Source: CAYSYM01 sp964435115 (GTDB lineage Bacteria > Chloroflexota > UBA6077 > CF-72). Taken from it: 27,000 bases of DNA. The stretch spans positions 1 through 27,000 of the forward strand of contig CAYSYM010000051.1 of the NCBI GenBank assembly GCA_964435115.1, in the 5' to 3' direction. Of this stretch, positions 7,817 through 16,453 are shown piece after piece. The notes under the pieces are model-generated. The model searched no databases. It was not told the DNA's origin and was given only the letters and a program-made list of their open reading frames with translations. The translations under genes were made by a program, and so were the position numbers. The stretch's first letter is position 1, and every line of letters begins with the position of its first letter.

Positions 7817-7869
7817 TCAGGCGAGCATCAGACTGGCTTCAGCGCCAACTCAGCCAGCGCCGGTACCAC
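7817..7869 (+). promoter_or_regulatory. TCAG x4 activator array and -10 for the exporter operon
   Basis: TCAG starts at 7817, 7828, 7839 and 7850 (11-bp period). The hexamer TACCAC at 7864-7869 starts 14 bp after the last TCAG, as in the other four arrays; it is the poorest -10 of the five. Between this site and the chosen start at 8115 there is about 240 bp in which I see no other gene or motif. The seven-gene operon follows. Confidence 0.75.
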
Positions 7870-8114
7870 TCGGTGTGACACGTGGGCAGGCGTCTGGCAG
7901 GACGAGGCGCAGGCGCGGCCCGCGCGCCGAGCCACACGCCTGGTGTCTGATGCCGCCACACGTCGTCTCCCATGCCGCGTCCCCGAGGCGCTCCGCGCTC
8001 TCCCTGCCAGGGGGCTCCCCACGCCAACCCGGCCCGGGCCACCCGCGCCGGGGCCACCCCGTGGGGCTGGCCGCGGCCATCGTGGCCGACCAGCGAGCGG
8101 CGGCGCGCTGGCAG

Positions 8115-8846
8115 GTGACTGGGGTGCCCAGCTCCGGGGCGAAGCGCCGCATCCGCGTCACCATCGCCGGCTCCCAGGCGCTCCTCGGCCAGGCGCTGAG
8201 CAGCCTGCTGGGCAGCCTGCCTGGCGTGGAGGTCGTGTCTGCCCTCCGCGATTCCCCAGACGTCCTCCTGCTCGTCTGCCCTGACCGCGACGCGCTCTCG
8301 GGCCTGGCCCATCTCTCCGAGCGGCACCCCGGCACCCGGGTGCTCTGCCTCGGGCTCGGCTGGACGGTCGACGACGTCGTCACTGCACTGCGCGCCGGCG
8401 CGGTCGGCTGCCTGTCGTTCGACATCGGCCTGGAGGAGCTGGCCGGCGCCGTGCGGCAGGCGGCCAGTGGCGAGACGACCCTGGCGCCTGGCCTGGCGCG
8501 CCTGCTCGTGGCTCGCCTGGCGGGTGAACGGTCCGAGCCAACGGCGCCGGCGCCGCACCTGACCGACCGCGAGCGCGAGGTCCTCCAGCTCGTCTGCCAG
8601 GGGCTGAGCAACAAGGAGATAGGCCAGCGCCTGTTCATCAGCCTGCGGACCGTGGAGAACCACCTGGCGAGCGTCTACGGCAAGCTGGGCGTGCGTTCCC
8701 GCACCGAGGCGGCCGTCGTCGCCCTCCAGCACGGCCTGGTAGCTCGGCAGGAGATAGGGGATTCCACTCAGGCCGGAGTGAGTGATTCGTCGCTGGCGCG
8801 GGCCGGCTCGCCGTGGTCTGCTGGAGCGCAGGATCAGAGGCGATGA
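8115..8846 (+). CDS. LuxR/NarL-type regulator with a degenerate (aspartate-less) receiver domain
   Basis: 243 residues if the GTG at 8115 is used. The reading frame is open upstream to 7734, but that would run through the hairpins and promoter, so the true start lies after about 7876. GTG 8061 and GTG 8124 are alternatives and none has a strong ribosome binding site. The receiver fold begins RIRVTIAGSQALLGQALSSLL: the acidic pair is replaced by AGS, the phosphoacceptor position in DVLLLVCPD is not Asp, and the conserved Lys region reads GCLSFDIG. The C-terminal LuxR helix-turn-helix is normal (LTDREREVLQLVCQGLSNKEI to TVENHLASVYGKLG). It probably works without phosphorylation. It is first in the exporter operon, with its stop overlapping the next ATG (ATGA), so it probably regulates the exporter or tunes the TCAG response (inference). 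Confidence 0.88.
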   Translation: MTGVPSSGAKRRIRVTIAGSQALLGQALSSLLGSLPGVEVVSALRDSPDVLLLVCPDRDALSGLAHLSERHPGTRVLCLGLGWTVDDVVTALRAGAVGCLSFDIGLEELAGAVRQAASGETTLAPGLARLLVARLAGERSEPTAPAPHLTDREREVLQLVCQGLSNKEIGQRLFISLRTVENHLASVYGKLGVRSRTEAAVVALQHGLVARQEIGDSTQAGVSDSSLARAGSPWSAGAQDQRR

Positions 8847-9484
8847 GGACCGCGGCGGCCGTCGGGACCAGGACACGCACCAGGATTGCGCTCTTAGGCA
8901 CGCTGGGAGAGCTGCACGCCGAGCCGTTGCGCTACGACCTCGCCCGCCTCCGCAGCCTGGTCGAGACGGTCCACCCGGACCTCCTGTGCGTGGAAGCGGA
9001 CCCCCAGGCCTGGGCGAACGGCGACCTCAGCGGTGCCTCTGTGGAGGTGCGGGAGAGCCTGGTCCCGGCCGCCCGCCACCTTGACACCGTGGTCGTGCCG
9101 CTGGGCGCCCCGTCGCCACTGGAGCTCACGCCGCCCGAGGAGGGCGGGCTAGCCGCGTTGCGCGCCAGGATGGTGGGCACCATCGACGCCCTCTTCACTC
9201 GGCTGGAGCGCGCCGCCGACTCGCCGGAGCGGGTGAGCAGCGCGCTGTTCGGGTACGCCTGCCACCTCCTGTGCGAGGTCGAGGCAGCGGTGGCGAGCGA
9301 CGTCGGGCGGCGGGCGTGGGACGCGACGAACGCGCAGCTCCTCGACCGCTTGCTGTGGCTCGCCCGGCGCGACCCGGGCCGGCGGATCCTGGTGGCAGTC
9401 CAGTGCCGCCGAGTCCACCGCCTGGAGGCGGGGCTGCGCGCCCTCCGCGACGAGCTGCTCGTCGTCCCGTACCACGAGCTGTGA
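8843..9484 (+). CDS. Uncharacterised protein, conserved position in exporter operon
   Basis: 213 residues from the ATG at 8843, which overlaps the previous stop as ATGA. It is soluble: I see no signal peptide or membrane segment. The opening RIALLGTLGELHAEPLRYDLARLRSLVETVHPDLLCVEAD has the look of a Rossmann-like strand-loop-helix start. It loosely recalls TraB/ChaN-type proteins that begin with a GT-x-H pattern and a later VE, but the match is too weak to name. The C-terminal half (ILVAVQCRRVHRLEAGLRAL) includes a Cys and basic residues. The stop overlaps the next GTG, so it is translated as part of the operon. Function unknown; it could be an accessory or signalling protein for the exporter. 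Confidence 0.75.
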   Translation: MRTAAAVGTRTRTRIALLGTLGELHAEPLRYDLARLRSLVETVHPDLLCVEADPQAWANGDLSGASVEVRESLVPAARHLDTVVVPLGAPSPLELTPPEEGGLAALRARMVGTIDALFTRLERAADSPERVSSALFGYACHLLCEVEAAVASDVGRRAWDATNAQLLDRLLWLARRDPGRRILVAVQCRRVHRLEAGLRALRDELLVVPYHEL

Positions 9485-11466
9485 GCCCCGCCACCACCGC
9501 CAACCGCTCGCCGGGCGCGTGGGTGGCTGCGTCCCTCGAAGTGCCCTCGTCGCCGGCTGCCATACCGGGCGTGGCCGTCGCGGGGCTCGGCAAGCGCTAC
9601 GGGCGGACCAGCGTGCTCCAGGACGTCTCGTTCACGCTGCGCCCCGGCGAGATGCTCGCGGTCGTCGGGCCAGACGGAGCCGGCAAGACCACCCTCGTCC
9701 AGTTGCTGGCCGGCTTGCTCGAGCCGACGAGCGGGACGGCCTGCGTGGCCGGCCTGGATGTCCGCACGGCCAGTACGGCGCTTGGCGAGCGGGTGGGCTA
9801 CATGTCCGAGGGCTTCACCCTGTACGGCAGCCTCTCCGTCGCCGAGAACCTGGCGTTCTTCGCCGACCTGTACGGCGTGACGGGCGGCGAGCGAGCGCGC
9901 CGGACGGCCGAGCTGCTGCGCTTCAGCCGCCTGGACGGGGTGCTCGACCGGCGCGCCAGCCGGCTCTCGGGCGGCATGCAGAAGAAGCTGGCCCTGTCGT
10001 GCGTCCTGGTCCACCAGCCACGGGTGCTGCTGCTCGACGAGCCCACCCTGGGCGTCGACCCGCTCTCACGCCAGGAGTTCTGGCGCTTGCTGGAGCGGTT
10101 CCTGGGCGAAGGGATGGCCATCGTCATGACCACCGCCTACCTGGACGAGGCGGAGCGGTGCCAGCAGGCGCTGCTGCTCCACCAGGGGAAGGTGCTGGCG
10201 GCTGGCCCGCCGGACGAGCTGCGCCGCGCCTACGCCGACGCCCTCTGGGAGCTGCGGACGGAGACGGAGCGTGCCCGTCCGGTCCTGGCCGAACGGTACG
10301 GCGCCGATCGCGTCTACCTGGTTCGCCGCAGCCTGCGCGCTGCCGTCCCGACCGCGGCTGGCGCTCCCCCGCCGGCCGAGATCCTCCGGGCGCAGGGGGT
10401 CCCGGTCGACGAGGCCCGCCGCGTCGAGCCGGCGCTCGAGGACGTGTTCGTCGCCCGCATCGCCGCCGCCTCGGCCGCACCGGCCGCGCCGGCGGCGGTC
10501 GCTGCGCGCGCGGGCGACGGGCACGCCTCGGCGTCCGGAGGCATCGTCGCCGACCGCCTGACCCGCCGCTTCGGCAGCTTCACCGCGGTCGACGGTGTCA
10601 GCTTCCAGGCCCAGCCGGGCGAGGTCTTCGGGCTCGTCGGGCCGAATGGCTCGGGCAAGTCGACGCTGATCCGCATGCTGACGGGCCTGCTCGCCCCGAG
10701 CGCCGGCGGCGGACGCGTGGCCGGCCACGACGTGCGCCACGGGGGCGTGGCGCTCCGCCGCAGCGTCGGCTACATGTCGCAGCGCTTCTCGCTCTACCTG
10801 GACCTGACCGTGGGGGAGAACCTGGACTTCTTCGGCGGCGTGTACGGATTGAGCGGGCCCCGCCTGGGCGAGCGGAAGCGCTGGGCGCTGGAGCTGGCCG
10901 GCCTCGCCGGCGCGGAGCGGACGGGGACGAGCGCCCTCGGCGGGGGCTACCGCCAGCGACTGGCCCTGGCGGCGGCGCTGCTGCACCAGCCGCCGGTGCT
11001 GTTCCTGGACGAGCCCACCTCCGGCGTCGACCCGATCGCCCGCCGCCGTTTCTGGGACCTCATCTATGTGATCGCCCAGGCTGGGACGACCGTGCTGGTG
11101 ACCACCCACTACCTGGACGAGGCCGAGCGGTGCGACCGCATCGCGCTGCTCGCCGCCAGCCACCTGATCGCGCTCGGGACCCCGGACGAGCTGAAGGCGG
11201 CGGCGCTGGGCTCGCTGGGCGGCCTGTACGCGGTGCAGTCCCGCACGCCGGTCCGCGCGCGTGACGTGCTCGCCGGCCTGCCGGGCGTGGCCCAGGCAGC
11301 CGTCTACGGTCCCACGGTGCGCGTCGTACTGGCCGAGGGTGCCGCGCTAGAGGGGATCGCGACCGCGCTTGACGCCGCGGGCCTGCCGGCCACCGTGGCC
11401 GCCGCCGAGCCCACCCTGGAGGACGCCTTCGCCGCGCTGTTGCGCCGCGCCGGAGGGAGCGCGTGA
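9481..11466 (+). CDS. ABC exporter ATPase with two fused nucleotide-binding domains (YbhF/RbbA-like)
   Basis: 661 residues from the GTG at 9481 (GTGA overlap with the upstream stop); the open frame upstream of this is a shadow of the previous gene. NBD1 (about 31-240): Walker A GPDGAGKTT, signature LSGGMQKK, Walker B VLLLDEPTLGVDP. A linker rich in Ala follows at about 335-355. NBD2 (about 355-580): Walker A GPNGSGKST, signature degenerate as LGGGYRQR, Walker B VLFLDEPTSGVDP. Each half ends with a DrrA-like C-terminal extension (PTLEDAFAALL). In E. coli YbhF the same two-NBD arrangement works with the permeases YbhS and YbhR and the fusion protein YbhG, and this operon has the same set. Such systems export drugs, cations or lipids; the substrate here is unknown. 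Confidence 0.93.
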   Translation: MSPATTANRSPGAWVAASLEVPSSPAAIPGVAVAGLGKRYGRTSVLQDVSFTLRPGEMLAVVGPDGAGKTTLVQLLAGLLEPTSGTACVAGLDVRTASTALGERVGYMSEGFTLYGSLSVAENLAFFADLYGVTGGERARRTAELLRFSRLDGVLDRRASRLSGGMQKKLALSCVLVHQPRVLLLDEPTLGVDPLSRQEFWRLLERFLGEGMAIVMTTAYLDEAERCQQALLLHQGKVLAAGPPDELRRAYADALWELRTETERARPVLAERYGADRVYLVRRSLRAAVPTAAGAPPPAEILRAQGVPVDEARRVEPALEDVFVARIAAASAAPAAPAAVAARAGDGHASASGGIVADRLTRRFGSFTAVDGVSFQAQPGEVFGLVGPNGSGKSTLIRMLTGLLAPSAGGGRVAGHDVRHGGVALRRSVGYMSQRFSLYLDLTVGENLDFFGGVYGLSGPRLGERKRWALELAGLAGAERTGTSALGGGYRQRLALAAALLHQPPVLFLDEPTSGVDPIARRRFWDLIYVIAQAGTTVLVTTHYLDEAERCDRIALLAASHLIALGTPDELKAAALGSLGGLYAVQSRTPVRARDVLAGLPGVAQAAVYGPTVRVVLAEGAALEGIATALDAAGLPATVAAAEPTLEDAFAALLRRAGGSA

Positions 11467-12587
11467 TCCGCGTGGTCTCCGCCATCCTGCGCAAGGAGCT
11501 GCGCGAGCTGTGGCGCGACCCGCTCTCGCTGTCGCTGGCGCTCGTGCTGCCGCTGGTGCTGCTCTTCCTCTTCACCTCCGGCCTGAACTTCGACGTGCGC
11601 CAGGTGCGGCTGGGCGTCTACGACCTCGACCGCAGCGCCCGGAGCCGCGACTACCTCGCCAGCCTGACTGCCTCAGATGACCTCGCGGTCGTCGCCGAGG
11701 CGGCGAGCGTGGCCGACCTGCGCGACTGGCTGGACCGCGGCCGGGTGGATATCGGCCTGGTGGTGCCGCCCGACTTCGAGAGGTCGATGCTGGCCCGCGA
11801 GCCGGCGGCGCTCCAGCTCCTGGTCGACGGCTCGTATCCGCCCCAGGCGAAGGGCGCCCTCGCCGCGATCGACGCCGCCACCCAGTTGTACATGCGGCAG
11901 ATGCTGGCGGCGGATATCGGGCTGGACGTGGTGGCCGGGCCGGTCGTCGTGCCCGAGCCACGTGTCTGGTTCAACCCGCAGCTCAAGAGCGTCAACTTCA
12001 TCGTGCCGGGCCTCTTCTCGGTTATCCTGATGACCTTCGCGCCCCTCCTCTCGACGCTGGCGATCGTGCGCGAGCGGGAGCACGGCTCGATCCAGCAGGT
12101 GCTGGCGGCTCCGGTCAGCCCGGCCGCGTTCATCGTCGGTAAGGCGATCCCCTACGCGGCGCTCGGCTTCGTCGACCTGCTGGTCGTGCTGGCAGCAGGC
12201 CTCTTCTGGTTCCAGGCGCCGTTCCGCGGCAGCCTGCTGCTCTTCCTGGCCGTCTCGACGGTCTACGTCTTCGCGGCCGTCGGCCTGGGGCTCCTCATCT
12301 CGACCCTCACGCGCAGCCAGGTTGCCGCCGTCGTGCTGGCGTTCGTGGCGACGATCATGCCGACCCTCCTGTTCTCGGGCTTCCTCTTCCCCGTCTACAG
12401 CATGCCGGCGCGCTACCAGTGGCTCTCGCTGGCGTTCCCGGCCCGCTACTTCACCGAAATCTCGCGCGGGCTCGCGCTCAGGAACGCCGGCCTCGACCAG
12501 CTCTGGCCGCAGGTCGCCGCGCTCCTGGCGCTGACGGTGGCGCTGCTCGCGCTCACGATCAGTCGCTTCCACCGGCGGATGGGCTGA
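11463..12587 (+). CDS. ABC-2 type permease (YbhS-like), first of pair
   Basis: 374 residues; the GTG start overlaps the ATPase stop (GTGA). Standard ABC-2 half-transporter plan: a short cytoplasmic N-terminus ending RKELRELWRDP, TM1 about 20-40, a large extracytoplasmic domain to about 175, then five membrane helices between about 178 and 370. The conserved ABC-2 coupling helix REREHGSIQQVLAAPVSP is present (about 200-220), as is PxxFSGFLFPVYSMPARYQW before the last helices. It would form a heterodimer with the next gene product, served by the fused ATPase. Confidence 0.93.
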   Translation: MIRVVSAILRKELRELWRDPLSLSLALVLPLVLLFLFTSGLNFDVRQVRLGVYDLDRSARSRDYLASLTASDDLAVVAEAASVADLRDWLDRGRVDIGLVVPPDFERSMLAREPAALQLLVDGSYPPQAKGALAAIDAATQLYMRQMLAADIGLDVVAGPVVVPEPRVWFNPQLKSVNFIVPGLFSVILMTFAPLLSTLAIVREREHGSIQQVLAAPVSPAAFIVGKAIPYAALGFVDLLVVLAAGLFWFQAPFRGSLLLFLAVSTVYVFAAVGLGLLISTLTRSQVAAVVLAFVATIMPTLLFSGFLFPVYSMPARYQWLSLAFPARYFTEISRGLALRNAGLDQLWPQVAALLALTVALLALTISRFHRRMG

Positions 12588-12598
12588 GGAGGTCGACG

Positions 12599-13720
12599 GT
12601 GCTGCTCCGTCTGCGCGTCGCCTTCCGCAAGGAGTTCGTCCAGTTCTTCCGCGCGAAGGTCCTCGTCGTCCTCGTACTCTACACGTTCGCCGAGATCGCC
12701 AACTGCGCCTGGGCCCTCACCATGGAGGTGCGCGACCTGCCGCTGCTGGTGATCGACCAGGACCGGACCAGCGCCAGCCGCGCGCTGGCCGAGCGCTTCC
12801 GCGCCGCGCCGTACTTCGCCTACCGCTACGCGGAGACGCCGGTCGATCCCGCGGCGGCGATCGCCGCCGGCACCCAGCTCGCGCTGGTGATCCCGCCCGG
12901 CTTCGCCCGGACGCTCGACCGCGGAGACCCCGCGCCGGTGCAGCTCCTCGCGGACGGCACTTACTCCAACTTCAGCCAGCTCGCACTCGGGTACGCGAAC
13001 GACCTCCTCCAGGCGTACACGGTCGGCGTCCGCGCCGAGTGGGCCACCCGGACCGGCGCCTCCGGGTCGCTGCCGTCCATCGTCGAGAACGTGCGGCTCT
13101 GGTACATGCCAGGCCTGGCGTACGCGCACAAGCAGATGGTGTCGATGCTCGGCATCTCGGCCCTCATCCTGGGCGTGCTGCTGCCGGCGGCGGCGATCGT
13201 GCGCGAGAAGGAGAGCGGCACGCTGGAGCAGCTCCTGGTCACCCCCCTCGGCTCCGGGGAGTTCGTGGTCGCCAAGCTGGTCCCCATGGGGCTGCTCATG
13301 GTGGTCGGCGTGGGCATCGGCCTCCTCGAGGCACGCCTTCTCTTCGGCGTGCCGATGCGCGGCAGCGTGTGGCTCTTCTTCGGGCTCTCGCTGCTGCTCC
13401 TGTTCGCCTCGACGGGGCTCGGAGCGTACGTCGGGGCCGTCACGAACAACCTGCTGCAGACGCTGCTGCTGACCTTCGCCCTCCTGTTCCCGATGACGTT
13501 CCTCTCGGGCACGATCGCGCCGATCGACACCATGCCGCCCGCCATGCAGTGGCTAACCCTCCTCAGCCCGTTGCGCTTCTACCTGCCGGTGGCGGAGGGG
13601 GTGCTCTTCAAGAACGTCGGACTCGAGGTGCTGGCGCCGAACGCGCTGGCCCTGGGCGCGTACGGCGTCCTGCTGATGGGGATCGGCGTGCGCCAGGTGC
13701 GCCGCGCCATGGCAGGGTGA
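12599..13720 (+). CDS. ABC-2 type permease (YbhR-like), second of pair
   Basis: 373 residues from the GTG at 12599, preceded by GAGGAGG (12586-12592); longer upstream readings run inside the previous gene. N-terminus RLRVAFRKEFVQFFRAK, TM1 about 20-38, extracytoplasmic domain about 40-180, and five C-terminal helices. The coupling-helix motif is REKESGTLEQLLVTPLG, and MTFLSGTIAPIDTMPPAMQW is typical of the family. The gap to the first permease is only 11 nt. Partner of the gene at 11463. Confidence 0.93.
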   Translation: MLLRLRVAFRKEFVQFFRAKVLVVLVLYTFAEIANCAWALTMEVRDLPLLVIDQDRTSASRALAERFRAAPYFAYRYAETPVDPAAAIAAGTQLALVIPPGFARTLDRGDPAPVQLLADGTYSNFSQLALGYANDLLQAYTVGVRAEWATRTGASGSLPSIVENVRLWYMPGLAYAHKQMVSMLGISALILGVLLPAAAIVREKESGTLEQLLVTPLGSGEFVVAKLVPMGLLMVVGVGIGLLEARLLFGVPMRGSVWLFFGLSLLLLFASTGLGAYVGAVTNNLLQTLLLTFALLFPMTFLSGTIAPIDTMPPAMQWLTLLSPLRFYLPVAEGVLFKNVGLEVLAPNALALGAYGVLLMGIGVRQVRRAMAG

Positions 13721-13751
13721 GGGATGAGTGCTGAGTGATGGAGACGCAGAG

Positions 13752-14480
13752 ATGACAGGCAGGCACACACGACACATCGCGGTGCTGGCGGCGCTCGTGC
13801 TCGTCGCGGCGGGCGCCGGTGGCTGGTGGTGGTACACGGCCCGGCAGGCCGGCCAGGCAGGGGGGCTGCAGGCCTCGGGGATGCTCGAGGCGACGGAGGT
13901 GAAGCTCTCATCTGAGGTCGGCGGGCGGCTGGCGGAGCGCCCGGTGCGCGAGGGCGAGGCCGTGCGGCGCGGCAGCCTGCTAGCGGCGTTCGACACCGAG
14001 CTGCTCGACCACCAGGTGCAGACCGTGGACCCCGCCACCCGCACCCACCTGGAGCGCCAGCGCGAGCGCCAAACGCTGCGCTCACCACTCGACGGCTGGG
14101 TGGCGCGCACGGTGTTCGAGCCGGGCGAGGTGGTGCCGCCCGGCGCGCCGGTCGTGGTGGTGGCCGACTGGCGCGACCTGACGCTCAAGGTGTTCCTGCC
14201 CGAGGACAAGTTCGGGCGCGTGGCCGTGGGGGAGTCGGCTAGTATCACCGTCGACGCCTACCCTGGCGAGACGTTTGAGGGGCAGGTGACGTTCATCGCG
14301 TCGGAAGCCGAGTTCACCCCACGCAACGTCCAGACGCAGGAAGACCGTGTCAAGAGCGTCTACGCCATCAAGCTGCGGGTGCCCAACACCGACCTGCGCT
14401 TGAAGCCCGGCATGTTCGCCGACGCCGTCTTCGCGGGCAGGTCAGCCCAGGCCCTAACCGTCAAGGGAGGTGCACGATGA
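13752..14480 (+). CDS. HlyD-type membrane fusion protein lacking most of the alpha-helical hairpin
   Basis: About 242 residues from the ATG at 13752 (GGAG 9 nt upstream); a GTG at 13728 is an equally possible start that adds 8 residues. One N-terminal membrane helix (IAVLAALVLVAAGAGGWWWY) is followed by a lipoyl half-motif (LSSEVGGRLAERPVREGEAVRRGSLLAAFD). Then come only about 30 residues before the second lipoyl half (TLRSPLDGWVARTVFEPGEVVPPGAPV) and a beta-barrel domain ending RLKPGMFADAVF. In YbhG-type relatives a helical hairpin of 100 residues or more sits between the two lipoyl halves; here it is almost absent. The reading frame is intact and the stop overlaps the next ATG, so this looks like a natural short form rather than a frameshift. 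Confidence 0.85.
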   Translation: MTGRHTRHIAVLAALVLVAAGAGGWWWYTARQAGQAGGLQASGMLEATEVKLSSEVGGRLAERPVREGEAVRRGSLLAAFDTELLDHQVQTVDPATRTHLERQRERQTLRSPLDGWVARTVFEPGEVVPPGAPVVVVADWRDLTLKVFLPEDKFGRVAVGESASITVDAYPGETFEGQVTFIASEAEFTPRNVQTQEDRVKSVYAIKLRVPNTDLRLKPGMFADAVFAGRSAQALTVKGGAR

Positions 14481-16453
14481 TCTCCTTCCGGCCGCATCGA
14501 TCACCACCGTGGAAGCTCGCCCTGCGGAGCGGGGTCGTGGGCGGGGCCGCCCTCCTGGTCTCAGCGTGCGCCGCGCCGCGTCCCGCGCCGGTGGCCGCCC
14601 AGGAGCCGCGGGCGATCCCGGTGGAGGCGCAGCCGGCGCGGCGCGCCGACCTCCAGCAGACCCTCGCAGCCAGCGGCGAGCTGCGCGCCAAGGCGCAGGT
14701 GACGGTCTACCCGAAGGCGTCCGGCCAGGTGGACCAGCTCCTCGTAGACGTGGGCAGCCGGGTGCAGGCGGGCGACGTGCTGGCGGTGCTGGAGCAGGAG
14801 CGGCCGGCGCTCCAGGTGGCGCAGGCGCGGGCCGCGCTCGCCACCGCGCAGGCGCAGCGCGCTCGTGTCAACGCCGGCGCCCGCGCCGAGGATATCGGCG
14901 CCGCGTCGGCCGCGCTGCAGGCCCAGCAGGCTGGCCTCCAGGCCGCCGAGGCGCGGCTGGAGCTGCTCCAGCTGGGCGGCCGCAGCGAGGCGGTGGCCGA
15001 GGCCCAAGTGGCGCAGGCGCAGGCGACCCTGGACGCCGCGCGCGCCCGCCTGGCCCAGGTGCGGAAGGGCGCCACCAGCGACCAGCGGCAGCAGGCCCAG
15101 AGCCAGCTCGCCAGCGCCAAGGCGGCCCTGGCCGCGGCCGAGGCCGCCACGCAGAACGTGCAGACGGTCCAGGGCGCGGCCATAGCCCAGCGCGACGCCG
15201 CCCGCACCGCCCTGGCCCAGAACTTCGCGCCCACCGCGGCCGACATCCTCGCCGCGGAGGCCGCCACGCAGCAGGCGCGGGCCGACCTGCGGGCGGCCGA
15301 GCAGTGCACCACGGCCCTGGGCGGCGCGCTGGACAGCGCGGTGTGCGACGCGAACAAGGCCGCCGCGCAGACGGCCCTTGACCTGGCCGAAGCGCGACTC
15401 GCCCTGCTGAAGAAGGGTGGCACGGCTGCCCAGCAGGCCCAGGTGACGGCCGTCCTCGCCCAGGCCGAGGGGAGCCTGAAGAGCGTCGAGACACAGCGCG
15501 CGAGCCTGGAGGCGCAGGCGGTCCAGGCACGCGAGAGCGTGAAGGCAGCCCAGGCGGTACTCGACAAGCTCGTGGCCGGCGCCGAGCCCGAGGAGATCCA
15601 GCAGGCCGAAGCGACGGTGCGCCAGGCCGAGCAGCAGCTCCAGCTCGCCATTACCCCGGCCCAGGCGCCGACGGAGCAGGACGTGCGCGCCCAGGAGGCG
15701 CAGGTCGCGCAGCTCCAGCGGGCCGTGGAGCAGGCGCGCTTCCAGCTCCAGAAGGTGCGGGCCCCGTACACGTCGGAGGACCGCGCGCAGGCCCAGGCCG
15801 CGGTCGACCAGGCCCAGGCGCAGCTCGACCTGGCCGAGCTCGGGGTGCGGGACGCGACCATCACCGCCCCCGTGGAGGGCGTGGTCGCCGAGCGCCTGGT
15901 CTCGCCCGGCGCCCTCGTCGGCCCGACGACCCCGCTTGTGACGCTCGTACCGCCAGAGCTCGAGCTGGTGGTGAACGTGGACGAGGCGCAGCTGGGCCAG
16001 CTCGCCGAGGGCCAGGTGGCCACGCTGCAGGTCGCGGCCTTCCCTGATCAGTCGTTCAGCGGCGTGCTGAAGACGATCGCACCAGTCGTCGACCCGCGGA
16101 GTCGGACGGCGGCCGTGCGGGTGGAGCCGCGTGACGGCGGCGGCAAGCTCCGCGCGGGCATGTTCGCCCGGCTGAGCATCGTCACCGCGGCACAGCCGAA
16201 CGCCCTGGTGGTGCCGAAGGCGGCTGTGCTCGGGCTGGCGCCGGGCGAGCCGACGACCGTGTTCGTCGTCGGCGAGGGCAACCGCGTCCGAAAGCAGCAG
16301 GTCCGGCTCGGCCTGGTGGGCGACGGGCTGGTCGAGGTCGTCGCGGGCGTCGACGCCGGGCAGCTCGTGGTGACCAGCGGGCTCGCCGACCTCAGTGACG
16401 GCGACCTGGTCGCTCCGCAAGGGGCGAGCGGGACCGCGCTCGGGGGGCGCTGA
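14477..16453 (+). CDS. Lipoprotein membrane fusion protein (HlyD/MacA-like) with greatly expanded coiled coil
   Basis: 658 residues; the ATG overlaps the previous stop and follows GGGAGG (14465-14470). A signal peptide ends in a lipobox, LLVSAC with C31, so it should be membrane-anchored by lipid. The first lipoyl half is near 60-100. A helical, Ala/Gln-rich region then runs from about 105 to 455 with recurring turn motifs (AGARAEDI, LGGRSEAV, KGATSDQ, APTAADI, KGGTAAQ, AGAEPEEI, APYTSED). The second lipoyl half DATITAPVEGVVAERLVSPGA (about 460-480) and the barrel and membrane-proximal domains follow. Two cysteines (in EQCTTALGG and AVCDANK, near 276 and 290) could form a disulfide. Usual family length is 350-450 residues. 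It is the last gene of the exporter operon and complements the short fusion protein before it. Confidence 0.9.
   Translation: MISFRPHRSPPWKLALRSGVVGGAALLVSACAAPRPAPVAAQEPRAIPVEAQPARRADLQQTLAASGELRAKAQVTVYPKASGQVDQLLVDVGSRVQAGDVLAVLEQERPALQVAQARAALATAQAQRARVNAGARAEDIGAASAALQAQQAGLQAAEARLELLQLGGRSEAVAEAQVAQAQATLDAARARLAQVRKGATSDQRQQAQSQLASAKAALAAAEAATQNVQTVQGAAIAQRDAARTALAQNFAPTAADILAAEAATQQARADLRAAEQCTTALGGALDSAVCDANKAAAQTALDLAEARLALLKKGGTAAQQAQVTAVLAQAEGSLKSVETQRASLEAQAVQARESVKAAQAVLDKLVAGAEPEEIQQAEATVRQAEQQLQLAITPAQAPTEQDVRAQEAQVAQLQRAVEQARFQLQKVRAPYTSEDRAQAQAAVDQAQAQLDLAELGVRDATITAPVEGVVAERLVSPGALVGPTTPLVTLVPPELELVVNVDEAQLGQLAEGQVATLQVAAFPDQSFSGVLKTIAPVVDPRSRTAAVRVEPRDGGGKLRAGMFARLSIVTAAQPNALVVPKAAVLGLAPGEPTTVFVVGEGNRVRKQQVRLGLVGDGLVEVVAGVDAGQLVVTSGLADLSDGDLVAPQGASGTALGGR

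Noticed and set aside
7734..8114. Upstream extension of the LuxR-type regulator frame
   Set aside because: It would translate the 34-bp palindrome, the TCAG array and the -10; composition is unlike a protein, so the start must lie further down.
9271..9480. Upstream extension of the double ATPase frame
   Set aside because: It lies wholly within the preceding 213-residue gene in another frame; the GTG at 9481 with the GTGA overlap is a natural start.
14561..16420. 619-codon minus-strand frame opposite the long fusion protein
   Set aside because: Leu/Gly/Arg-rich antisense of an Ala/Gln coiled coil; no recognisable domain, while the plus strand has a lipobox and lipoyl motifs.
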